The notes under the pieces are model-generated. The model was not told the origin of the DNA and did not search any database. It was given only the letters and a program-made list of their open reading frames with translations. The position numbers were made by a program, and so were the translations under genes. DNA of 64,000 nt from DASYPQ01 sp046155895 (GTDB lineage: Bacteria; Planctomycetota; UBA1135; GCA-002686595), in NCBI GenBank assembly GCA_046155895.1, contig JBJXFB010000032.1, positions 1-64,000 of the forward strand, in the 5' to 3' direction. Positions 24,799-32,827 of this stretch are shown piece by piece (within the stretch, counting starts at the first letter, position 1; every line of letters begins with the position of its first letter).

Positions 24799-24834
24799 GG
24801 GTTGGCGGACGCGCGGGCCACGGCGAGGGCGAGA

Positions 24835-24862
24835 AGGATACGGATTCGGCGCGGCAATCCAA
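24835..24862 (-). promoter_or_regulatory. Promoter of the APC-TerC-Usp operon
   Basis: On the minus strand TTGGAT (24862-24857) is separated by 16 bases from TATCCT (24840-24835). The expected start lies about 30 bases before the ATG at 24798. Read-through from the tRNA gene upstream is also possible. Confidence 0.45.
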
Positions 24863-24936
24863 TCCGGACCGCCTGGGACCAACGGGCGGGGTTTCCGAGG
24901 GGGTTCTGCCCGGGCGCGAGCGCGGGGAGAGAGAGA

Positions 24937-25013
24937 TGGTGGGCCCCGCAGGACTCGAACCTGCGACCAAGCGATTATGAGTCGCCTGCTCTAACCAACT
25001 GAGCTAGAGGCCC
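24937..25013 (-). tRNA. tRNA-Ile(CAU), the lysidine-modified Ile2 type
   Basis: The cloverleaf folds completely: acceptor GGGCCTC with GGGGCCC, D arm GCTC/GAGC, anticodon arm GGCGA-CTCATAA-TCGCT... with anticodon CAT, T arm GCAGG-TTCGAGT-CCTGC, and an encoded CCA end. The anticodon arm matches Escherichia coli tRNA-Ile2, and the C4-G69 and C5-G68 acceptor pairs that TilS uses as recognition elements are present, so this is read as Ile (AUA codon) and not elongator Met. AUA is expected to be rare in this GC-rich genome. Confidence 0.88.
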
Positions 25014-25024
25014 GCTGCGCGTGC

Positions 25025-25054
25025 ATGCTAGCGCCGGGAGCGCGGCGGTCCCAA
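25025..25054 (-). promoter_or_regulatory. Promoter of the tRNA-Ile gene
   Basis: TTGGGA (25054-25049) and TAGCAT (25030-25025) on the minus strand are 18 bases apart and lie just ahead of the tRNA 5' end at 25013. The element overlaps the divergent peptidase promoter region. Confidence 0.45.
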
Positions 25055-25080
25055 CCGAGTCGAGCGGGCGCCGCCGCTGC

Positions 25081-25086
25081 TAGACT
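25081..25086 (+). promoter_or_regulatory. -10 hexamer placed for a leaderless mRNA
   Basis: TAGACT is followed by exactly seven bases and then the ATG at 25094, so transcription from this box would start at or next to the A of ATG. No ribosome-binding site is visible, and no strong -35 match is seen. Confidence 0.45.
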
Positions 25087-25093
25087 TCCCGCC

Positions 25094-28045
25094 ATGCACA
25101 TGAGCCGCAACTCCCATTCATCCTGGGCAGTCCTCCCCCTTGCCTTCCTCGCGATGAGCTGCGCGACGGGAGCGTCTGCGAGCGCGCAAGCCGTACCCGC
25201 GACCGCGCGCGCGCGGCAGGGAATCCCCTTCGGCGATTCGAGGGCGAGCCAGGCTCTCGAGCCCTTCTTCCCCGGCACCTCGTACGACCCCGAAGTCCCC
25301 CATCCCGACACGCTGCTGCGCCAGCCCCTCGGCACGTTCACCGCCCACCACCACGAGATCCTCGCCGCCCTGCGCGCGATGGCGGAGAAGAGCCCGCGCA
25401 TGCGCATCGTGCCCTTCGGCCACACGCACGAGGGACGCGAGCTGGCGTACGTCGTGATCGGGAGCACGGAGAACGTCCGCGACCTCGACCGCGTCCGCGG
25501 CGACCTCGCCCGCCTCGCGGATCCGCGCGGGCTCGGCGAAGCGGACGCGCAGCGCATCCTGAAGAGCTCGCCCGCCGTCGCCTGGCTCGGATACAGCATC
25601 CACGGCGACGAGACCTCGGGCTCGGACGCTTCGCTCGCGGTCGCCCACCACTTCGCCGCGGGCACCAGCGCCGACGTCACCGACATCCTGAAGCAGGTCG
25701 TGATCGTGATCGACCCGTGCCAGAATCCCGACGGGCGCGAGCGGATCCTCTCGCAGTTCGAGCAGGGCGCCGGCTACGTGCCCAACCTCGACACCGACAC
25801 GATGGGCCGCGGGCGATGGCCGTACGGGCGCGGGAACCACTACCTCTTCGACATGAACCGTGACTGGATGTGGGGAACGCAGCCGGAGACGCGCGCGCGC
25901 TGGGCGGCGATCCTCTCGTGGCACCCGCAGCTCCTCGTCGACGCGCACGAGATGGGCGCGCTCGACAGCTACCTCTTCTATCCCGCCTCGGCGCCGTTCA
26001 CGCCGCGCTACCCCGAGGCGACGATCCGGTGGTGGCAGAAGTTCGGGAACGACCAGGCGGCCGCGTTCGACAAGCGCGGATGGAGCTACTACACGCGCGA
26101 GTGGGCCGACTCCTGGTACCCGGGCTACACGGATTCCTGGGCGAGCTTCGTCGGCGCGATCGGGATCCTCTACGAGCAGGCGCGCTTCGGCGGGGCTGCC
26201 GTGCGCCGCGCGTCCGGCGAGGTCGCGACGTACCGCGAGGCAGTCCATCACCAGGCCGTCAGCTGCCTGGCGAACGTCGCGACGCTCGCGGCCAACCGCG
26301 AGGAGATCCTGCGCGACTACCTGGCCGCCAAACGTGCGAACGTCGCGGCGGAGACCCCGGGGAACGACCGGATGTTCGTCTTCGTGCCGGGCCGGAGCCC
26401 CAGCCGCGAGGAGCACTTCACCGAGATGCTCGCGGGTCAGGGGATCGAGATCTTCCGCGCGGAGGAGGGGTTCACGGGAAAGAGGATCGACGCGGCGATG
26501 GCCGGAGACGGCGACGAGCGGGCCTTCCCCGCGGGCAGCGTGCTCATCCCCGCGCGCCAGCCGCTCTCGACGATGGTCCAGGCCTGGCTCGAGTTCGATC
26601 CGCGCTACACGACCGATTCGCTGAATCGCGAGCGCAAGGAGCTCGAGCGCAAGCAGCGCTCGAAGGCCTACGACGTGACCGCGTGGTCGCCCGCGCACTC
26701 CTTCGACCTCGACGCGGCCTGGTGTGACGCCGTCGAGGTCAAGAAGACGAAGATCACTTCGCTGCCGCCGCGCGAGAAGGGCGTCGTCGGCCTCGCCAGC
26801 CCGTCGGAATCGGTCTACGGCTGGATCGTCGACGGCGAGGACGACGGAGCGGTCGTCTTCGCGGCGCACGGGATGGAGAAGGGCCTCCAGATCCAGATGT
26901 CCGACGAGCCCTTCACCTCGGCCGGGCGCGGGTTCTCGCGCGGGAGCCTGCTCGTCCGGCGGCACGAGAACGGCGCGGACGTCGCTTCGAGGGTGGCCCA
27001 GGCCGCCGAGTCCGCGGGTGTGCGCGTCCACGCGACCGGGACGGCGCGCAGCCCGGACGAAAAGCCCGATCTCGGAGGCCAGCACTTCCACCTCCTCTCT
27101 CGACCGCGCGTCGGGCTGCTGGGGAACGCGCCGTTCGACACCGACTCGTTCGGGCACATCTGGCACGTCCTCGATACGCAGATCGGCATCCCGGTGACGC
27201 AGGTCGACGCGCAGCAATTCGGCGGGTACGACCTGCGGCGCTACAACGTGCTGATCCTTCCCGACGGGGGCGACGTCGGCTCGATCTTGAAGGAGAACGC
27301 GGAAGCCCTGCGGAACTGGGTGCGCGGCGGCGGGACGCTCGTCGCGTGCGGAGGCTCGGCGACGCGCGCGGTGGTCGACGCCGAGATGAAGCTCTCCTCG
27401 GTGAAGATGCGCCCGGACGTGCTCGACGAACTCGAGAAGTACGCGCTGTCGGTGAAGCGCGAGCGCGAAGCCGGGACGAAGCCGGTCGACGAGGCCGCGC
27501 TGTGGGGCGACAAGCCCGCGGAGAAGCCCACGGAGGAGGCCGGAAAGGACGCGAAGGAGGAGAAGGAGGAAGGGAAGGAGGAAGACGAGAAGGGTGACGA
27601 GAAGGGCAAGGAAGCCAAGGACGGCGCGACGAAGGAGAAGGAGGACCTGAAGCGCCGCGACCGCTGGCTGCGCACGTTTTCCCCGCGCGGCGTGATCCTG
27701 CGCGGCGAGGTGAATCCTGACGCGTGGATCACGGCCGGATGCGGCGGAGAGCTACCCGTCTTCTTCGAGGGCGGCAACGTGTACCTCTCCGAGCTGCCGG
27801 TGCGAACCGCGGTGCGGCTCGCGGCGTCGGATCGCGTCCGGATCAGCGGACTCGTGTGGCCCGAGGCGCGCGAGCGGATCGCCGACAGCGCGTACTGCAC
27901 CGTCGAGGGGCAGGGCGCCGGACAGGTGATCCTGTTCGCGAGCCCGCCTGCGTTCCGGGGCTGGTTCCCCGGGACGGCTCGATTGCTCGCGAACGCAGTG
28001 GTCTACGGTCCCGGTGCGGGAGCACGCCAGCCGCTCGGGTGGTGA
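25094..28045 (+). CDS. Secreted M14 family zinc carboxypeptidase-like protein
   Basis: About 983 residues with a signal peptide (SSWAVLPLAFLAMSCATGASA, possibly lipidated at Cys). The M14 zinc site is SIHGDETSG (His and Glu about residues 170-173), with DPCQNPDGRER and VDAHEMGALDSYLFYP supplying substrate-binding residues and the third ligand. The following 600 residues include a glutamine-amidotransferase-like segment (YNVLILPDGGD, WVRGGGTLVACGG). A Lys/Glu-rich linker (roughly 804-854, KEEKEEGKEEDEKGDEKGKE-type) interrupts the end of this part. Such large M14 proteins digest peptides outside the cytoplasm. Either ATG at 25094 or 25100 could start translation. Confidence 0.88.
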   Translation: MHMSRNSHSSWAVLPLAFLAMSCATGASASAQAVPATARARQGIPFGDSRASQALEPFFPGTSYDPEVPHPDTLLRQPLGTFTAHHHEILAALRAMAEKSPRMRIVPFGHTHEGRELAYVVIGSTENVRDLDRVRGDLARLADPRGLGEADAQRILKSSPAVAWLGYSIHGDETSGSDASLAVAHHFAAGTSADVTDILKQVVIVIDPCQNPDGRERILSQFEQGAGYVPNLDTDTMGRGRWPYGRGNHYLFDMNRDWMWGTQPETRARWAAILSWHPQLLVDAHEMGALDSYLFYPASAPFTPRYPEATIRWWQKFGNDQAAAFDKRGWSYYTREWADSWYPGYTDSWASFVGAIGILYEQARFGGAAVRRASGEVATYREAVHHQAVSCLANVATLAANREEILRDYLAAKRANVAAETPGNDRMFVFVPGRSPSREEHFTEMLAGQGIEIFRAEEGFTGKRIDAAMAGDGDERAFPAGSVLIPARQPLSTMVQAWLEFDPRYTTDSLNRERKELERKQRSKAYDVTAWSPAHSFDLDAAWCDAVEVKKTKITSLPPREKGVVGLASPSESVYGWIVDGEDDGAVVFAAHGMEKGLQIQMSDEPFTSAGRGFSRGSLLVRRHENGADVASRVAQAAESAGVRVHATGTARSPDEKPDLGGQHFHLLSRPRVGLLGNAPFDTDSFGHIWHVLDTQIGIPVTQVDAQQFGGYDLRRYNVLILPDGGDVGSILKENAEALRNWVRGGGTLVACGGSATRAVVDAEMKLSSVKMRPDVLDELEKYALSVKREREAGTKPVDEAALWGDKPAEKPTEEAGKDAKEEKEEGKEEDEKGDEKGKEAKDGATKEKEDLKRRDRWLRTFSPRGVILRGEVNPDAWITAGCGGELPVFFEGGNVYLSELPVRTAVRLAASDRVRISGLVWPEARERIADSAYCTVEGQGAGQVILFASPPAFRGWFPGTARLLANAVVYGPGAGARQPLGW

Positions 28046-28123
28046 GCGCGCGGGGACCACGCCGAGCAGGAGGCGAGCGGCGGGAACCGAGGGGGGGGAC
28101 CGGGCAGGTCGTGCCGCGCCCGC

Positions 28124-29389
28124 TCACTTCCCGAGCCGCGCTTGCTCGATCTTCTGATCGAATTCGCGCAGGAGGGGCTCGACCAACGCGCTCTGCATCG
28201 TCTTCCAGACGGCGGCGCGCTCGATCTCGCGGAAATCCTTCCGCATCGCCTCGTCCTCCACGACCTTCGCTTCGATCTGGAGCCGCGCGAAGCGCTCATC
28301 GATGCCGGCCGCCGCCGAGGCCGGCAGCGCGCGGCGCCACTCGACCACGGAATCCTCGAGCTTCTTCCGCGAGGCCTCGTCGACGAGCTCCGGGTCGCGC
28401 AACTTCTCGCGCAGCCAGCCGGAGAACTCGTCCATCCGACGGCGCATCTCGGAGACCCAGACCTCGTTCTCGAGCCTCCAGGCGTCCGCGTGGACGACGT
28501 CGAGGACTCGGGCGAGGCGTTCGCGCGCGGGCTGGTCCCATGCGATCTCCTTCGAGGCAACGAGCTGGGCGACGCGGCGGAAGACGTCGGCGCGGATGAG
28601 CTGCGTCTGGATTTCGTGGAATCGCTCGGCGAAGGAGGCGGAGGCGTCCACGGAGTCGGCGGGACGAGCCGGGAGATCGAAGTCCGCGTTCGCGAGCTTC
28701 GGCGCGAGGTCGAGTTTCACGAGCGTGAAGCTCGACGTGGCGCCGGCCAGGCTCGATTCGACCTTCTCGATGAAGCCCGAGTCGGTGGAGAGGGTGTATC
28801 GGATCCCCTCGCTGCCGAAGGGGTCGGCGAAGACGAGCCGATCGCCGACACCCGGCGTGGCGCGCTCGGACGCGAGGTCCTGGAGCCAGCCGAGGAGGAC
28901 GGGATTCGAGCGGCTGTAGCTCGCGGTGAACTGGAGGGACTTGGAGTCCGGCGTGCTGGACATCGAGAGGTCGAAGCGAACCCCGGGTGATCCTTCCGGC
29001 CTCTTCGACTCGTCCGCAACCGGAAACTCGGCGCGCATGGCAGCCGCGAGTCGAGCGGATCGCTGGACCATCGGCTGCTCGAGCTCGACGCGAGCCGCGA
29101 CGGGCGGCTCGCCAGGGCGATCGATACGCACGTCGAGGAAGCCGTCGTGGATCCGGAAGATCCCCTCCGCCCCCAGGACGATCTTCGCATCCCCCGGCGC
29201 GCGGTAGAGGATGCGCACCAGCGTCGCCGATTCCTTTCCCGTGCCGCTCGCTTCGTACTCGGCGACGAACGCGGTGAGCAGGTTCGTCTTGCGCACGAGG
29301 GCGTCGAGAACGGAAGGGTCGGGAGGCTCGGCGGCCGGCGGATCCTGGAGCGCGAAGGCCAGGACCGCTGCAAGGAACTTCGCGCTCAC
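28124..29389 (-). CDS. Secreted protein of unknown function
   Basis: A 421-residue protein with a short signal peptide (VSAKFLAAVLAFALQ, GTG start). Residues 40-230 look like the beta sheet of LolA-type or outer-membrane sorting proteins (TLVRILYRAPGDAKIVLGAEGIFRIHDGFLDVRI, GIRYTLSTDSGFIEKVESSL), followed by a long charged alpha-helical region from about residue 250 to the end. No catalytic motif is seen. The GTG at 29389 overlaps the M20 peptidase stop as GTGA, which decides the start. Lipoprotein handling is possible but only by resemblance. Confidence 0.75.
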   Translation of the reverse strand: MSAKFLAAVLAFALQDPPAAEPPDPSVLDALVRKTNLLTAFVAEYEASGTGKESATLVRILYRAPGDAKIVLGAEGIFRIHDGFLDVRIDRPGEPPVAARVELEQPMVQRSARLAAAMRAEFPVADESKRPEGSPGVRFDLSMSSTPDSKSLQFTASYSRSNPVLLGWLQDLASERATPGVGDRLVFADPFGSEGIRYTLSTDSGFIEKVESSLAGATSSFTLVKLDLAPKLANADFDLPARPADSVDASASFAERFHEIQTQLIRADVFRRVAQLVASKEIAWDQPARERLARVLDVVHADAWRLENEVWVSEMRRRMDEFSGWLREKLRDPELVDEASRKKLEDSVVEWRRALPASAAAGIDERFARLQIEAKVVEDEAMRKDFREIERAAVWKTMQSALVEPLLREFDQKIEQARLGK

Positions 29390-30807
29390 CTCGCCCGCTT
29401 CGAGTGCTCCTCGAGCACCGACGCCACGCAGCTCGTCAGCTTCTTCCCCGTCGGGATGTGCAGGAACTCGTTCGGCCCGTGCGCGTTCGACGCCGGCCCG
29501 AGCACGCCCGTGATCAGGAACTGCGCCTTCGGGAACTTCTTCCCGAGCATCCCCATGAACGGGATCGTCCCGCCTTCGCCCATGTACATCGCTTCCTTGC
29601 CGAAGTACGCCTTCGACGCGTCCGCGGTCGCCTTCTCGAGCCACGGCGCGAGCTCCGGAGCGTTCCAGCCCGACGCGGCGTTCTCCGCGTCGAACGTCAC
29701 CTTCGTGCCGTAGGGCGGATCCTTCGTGAACAGCGCCGTGAGCGCCTTCGTCGCCGCGGCCGCGTCTCCCGTCGGCGGCACTCGCACCGACACCTTCACC
29801 GTCGTCTTCGGACGCAGCACGTTCCCCGCGTCCTTCGGCTCGGGCATCCCGCTCGCGCCCACGATCGACAGCGTCGGCCGCCAGGTCCGATTCAGGATCA
29901 GCTCCGCGTTGTCACTCGCCATCGGCTTCGTCCCCGCGGCCCACGGGAACTCCTTCCAGATCAGGTCGCCGAGAACTCCGGCCGTCGCCTTCGCCTGCTG
30001 CAAGCGCTGCGTCGGGATGTCGGGGTTGAGCTCCTTCAGCGTGATCTTCCCCGTCTTCTCGTCCTCGAGCCGCGAGAGGAGCTGGCGGATCACCCGGAAG
30101 CTCGACGGCACGATCCCGCTCGCGGAGCCCGAGTGCACACCCTCGCGCAGCACCTCGACCGTCAGCGTCCCCGCCGCGATCCCGCGCAGCGACGTCGTGC
30201 TCCACATCTGGTCGTAGTTGCCGCAGCCCGAGTCGAGGCACACGACGAGGCTCACGTCGCCGATCCGCTTCTCGAGGTGATCGATGTAGAACGGCAGGTC
30301 GTAGCTCCCGCTCTCCTCGCACGCCTCGATCAGCACGACCATCCGCGCGTGCGGGATCTTTTGCTTCTTCAGGGCCCCGATCGCGGTCAACGACGCGAAC
30401 GCCGCGTAGCCGTCGTCCGCTCCGCCGCGGCCGTAGAGCTTGTCCCCCTTCATCACCGGCTCCCAAGGCCCGAGCCCGGCGTTCCAGCCCGTCATCTCGG
30501 GCTGCTTGTCGAGGTGCCCGTAGAGCATCACCGTGTCCGTCGAGTTCCCGTTCGTCGCCGGGATCTCCATGAAGATCACCGGCGTCCGCTTCGGGAGCCG
30601 CACGACCTCGAGCTTCATCCCCTCGATCTCGCGCGAGCGGCACCAGCCTTCGATCAGGCTGACGGCCTTGTCCATGAAGCCGTGCTTCTCCCAGTCGGCA
30701 TCGTAGGCCGGCGACTTGTTGGGGATGCGGATGTACTCGGTCAGGGCCGGAACGATCGACTCGTTCCACGTGCTCTCGACGAATGCGGACGCGCTCTTCG
30801 AATCCAT
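29386..30807 (-). CDS. M20 family metallopeptidase (dipeptidase type)
   Basis: A 473-residue cytosolic di-zinc peptidase of the M20 family. Zinc ligands and catalytic residues are in LYGHLDKQPEM (His and Asp), GRGGADDGYAAF (bridging Asp), EACEESGSYDLP (catalytic Glu pair), LVVCLDSGCGNYD and the C-terminal NAHGPNEFLHI. The lid domain carries VHSGSASG. Such enzymes cleave dipeptides or acyl-amino acids. The gene starts about 120 bases from the GGDEF gene on the same strand and is coupled to the downstream secreted unknown. Broad peptide use is consistent with M14 and S46 peptidases nearby. Confidence 0.92.
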   Translation of the reverse strand: MDSKSASAFVESTWNESIVPALTEYIRIPNKSPAYDADWEKHGFMDKAVSLIEGWCRSREIEGMKLEVVRLPKRTPVIFMEIPATNGNSTDTVMLYGHLDKQPEMTGWNAGLGPWEPVMKGDKLYGRGGADDGYAAFASLTAIGALKKQKIPHARMVVLIEACEESGSYDLPFYIDHLEKRIGDVSLVVCLDSGCGNYDQMWSTTSLRGIAAGTLTVEVLREGVHSGSASGIVPSSFRVIRQLLSRLEDEKTGKITLKELNPDIPTQRLQQAKATAGVLGDLIWKEFPWAAGTKPMASDNAELILNRTWRPTLSIVGASGMPEPKDAGNVLRPKTTVKVSVRVPPTGDAAAATKALTALFTKDPPYGTKVTFDAENAASGWNAPELAPWLEKATADASKAYFGKEAMYMGEGGTIPFMGMLGKKFPKAQFLITGVLGPASNAHGPNEFLHIPTGKKLTSCVASVLEEHSKRAR

Positions 30808-30925
30808 GGGCGGGATCTCCGGGTCGCGGACGTCGTCTCGACGGAGGACGATGCGCTCGCGGGCCGCGCAGCATATCCGACCGGGCGCTGGAGCGTCCCC
30901 CCCCGGGCGCCGACTCGGGGCCCGG

Positions 30926-32827
30926 TCAGGCCGATTCGCGCATCTCGCGCGGGCGGCTGTCGAGGCAGGCGCGGTTCCGACCCTGCGCCTTGGCCTGGTA
31001 GACGGCGCGGTCCGCCGCCGCGATCAGGTCGTCGATGCTCTGCATCTCCTCGCTGCGCTCCGCCACCCCCAGGCTGATCGTGACGTTCCGGTCGAAGGTC
31101 CCGAACTGGATCCGCTTCGCTTCCACCGCGGAGCGGAGCCGCTCGGCGCACCCCATCGCCTCGTTCGGGGTGCCGTTCGTGGTGATGACCAGGAACTCCT
31201 CCCCTCCGAACCGGCAGACCGTGTCGCTGCGGCGGCAGCTGTCGCGCAGCACGTTCGCCGTCGCGCGGAGCACCTCGTCGCCCGTCTGGTGTCCGTGCTC
31301 GTCGTTCACCCTCTTGAAGTGGTCGATGTCGATCATGACGACCGAGACCTTCCGCCCGGTGCGGGCCGACGCTGTCCACGCCCGCTGGAGCTCCTCCATC
31401 GCGAACCGCCGGTTGCGCAGCCCCGTCAGCATGTCCTCGAACGCCACGGTGCGGAGCCTGCGGTTGAGCTGCGTCACCTGCGCGACCCGCTTGCGGTCGA
31501 TCAGCTTGTCGATCTCGACCTGCCTCCGGAGCTCGATGATGCGGTCGCCCGCCTGCACGCGCGCGAGAAGGATCCGGGGGTTGAAGGGCTTGGTCACGTA
31601 GTCGTTCGCCCCCGCCTCGAGGCCGGCGACGACGCTGTCGTCCTCCTCGCGCGAGGTCAGGACGATGAGGTAGGTGTGGCGGCCGATCTCGGTCTCGCGC
31701 AGGGCCTTGCACAACTCGAGCCCCGACATCCCCGGCATCAGCCAGTCGGTGATCACCATTTGCGGCGATTCCAGGATGGCGGTGCGGAGGCCCTCCTTCC
31801 CGTCCGCGGCCGAGATCACCTCGTAGCCGGCGCGCCGCAGGTGCGCGCCGAGGAGGTGGCGCGCACCCGGATCGTCGTCGACGACGAGGATCCGGGTCAC
31901 GGGCGGCGCCTCGACGTTCTTCGCCGCCGGTTCGGGCGAGGAGGTGGGCGCCGCTGCAACCGGATGAGGGGCTTCGGCTGGTGCGTCGACGTGCGCGCGG
32001 AGTCCACTGAGGTCGACGAGCTGCCCGAATCGCTGCCCTGCCTCGATTCGAGCCGACTTGAGCTCGGTCGAGACCACGGAGGTCGTCCCAGGCGCCGCGC
32101 CGCCGTGCTCGGCGACGATCTCCTCCGCGATCCGCAGCGCGAGAGTGAGCATGGCGTGCGAGCTGGTCGCGCCCGAATCGGCGGGCGAGAACCCTTGGGC
32201 CGACCGCGACGCGGCGATCATGGGCGTGACGAAGGAAGCGGGGAAACCCCAGGCTTCCATCAGGTCGGCGCCCGCGCGCCAGTGATCGATCTGGAGCACG
32301 CGCAACTCGGCGCCTTCCAGGGCGCCGGGACCGGCGCTCTCGCACTCGCGCAGGATCGCGGCGTACTCCGCCGGATGGATCGTGGCCAGCGCGAGCATGC
32401 CCACGCGGCACAGGAGTCCCAGCGTGAACGCCTCGTCCGGATCCATCGATTCGAAGCGACGGGCGATGGCTTCGGCCGCGGCCGCGCAGGCGAGCGAGAG
32501 CAGCCAGTGCCTGCGCAGGTCGAACGCCTCGCAGAACTCCTCCTGCTTCTTCGAAGCCAGGCTGAAGCCCAGCGCCACCTCGCGGATCGCGGCCGAGTCG
32601 AGCTTCGCCGCGGCCTCGCGCGCAGTCGCGACCGGCGCCGTTCCCTCCGCCCGGGTGGCGTTCACCCGCCGCACGAGGCGCCCGGTCAGCGCCGGATCGG
32701 CGCGCAGGCACTCGACCATCATGCGCCGCGCTTCGCGACGGTCGTCGGACAAGCCGAGGAGCGTGAGGCACAGCCCCGGCGGCGAGGGCAGCCGGTCGGC
32801 GATCTCGAGCTCGTCGAAGGCGCTCAC
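30926..32827 (-). CDS. HDOD-receiver-GGDEF regulatory protein 1
   Basis: A 633-residue three-part signalling protein. Residues 1-260 form an HDOD domain (PSPPGLCLTLLGL, LRADPALTGRLVRRVNA, DEAFTLGLLCRVGMLAL). Residues 325-445 are a receiver with DDD acidic pocket, phospho-acceptor Asp in VITDWLMPG and Lys in YVTKPFNPR. Residues 480-625 are a diguanylate cyclase domain with an intact CRFGGEEF active site and an RRSD inhibitory site five residues before it. It should make cyclic di-GMP when phosphorylated. The GTG start at 32827 overlaps the stop of the paralogue as GTGA, so both are co-translated. Confidence 0.93.
   Translation of the reverse strand: MSAFDELEIADRLPSPPGLCLTLLGLSDDRREARRMMVECLRADPALTGRLVRRVNATRAEGTAPVATAREAAAKLDSAAIREVALGFSLASKKQEEFCEAFDLRRHWLLSLACAAAAEAIARRFESMDPDEAFTLGLLCRVGMLALATIHPAEYAAILRECESAGPGALEGAELRVLQIDHWRAGADLMEAWGFPASFVTPMIAASRSAQGFSPADSGATSSHAMLTLALRIAEEIVAEHGGAAPGTTSVVSTELKSARIEAGQRFGQLVDLSGLRAHVDAPAEAPHPVAAAPTSSPEPAAKNVEAPPVTRILVVDDDPGARHLLGAHLRRAGYEVISAADGKEGLRTAILESPQMVITDWLMPGMSGLELCKALRETEIGRHTYLIVLTSREEDDSVVAGLEAGANDYVTKPFNPRILLARVQAGDRIIELRRQVEIDKLIDRKRVAQVTQLNRRLRTVAFEDMLTGLRNRRFAMEELQRAWTASARTGRKVSVVMIDIDHFKRVNDEHGHQTGDEVLRATANVLRDSCRRSDTVCRFGGEEFLVITTNGTPNEAMGCAERLRSAVEAKRIQFGTFDRNVTISLGVAERSEEMQSIDDLIAAADRAVYQAKAQGRNRACLDSRPREMRESA

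Noticed and set aside
24937..25013. Reading the CAU tRNA as elongator tRNA-Met
   Set aside because: The anticodon arm and the C4-G69/C5-G68 pairs match tRNA-Ile2, not tRNA-Met.
30741..32771. A 676-codon minus-strand frame overlapping the first GGDEF gene
   Set aside because: It is out of frame with the HDOD, receiver and GGDEF motifs and Arg/Ala-rich throughout.
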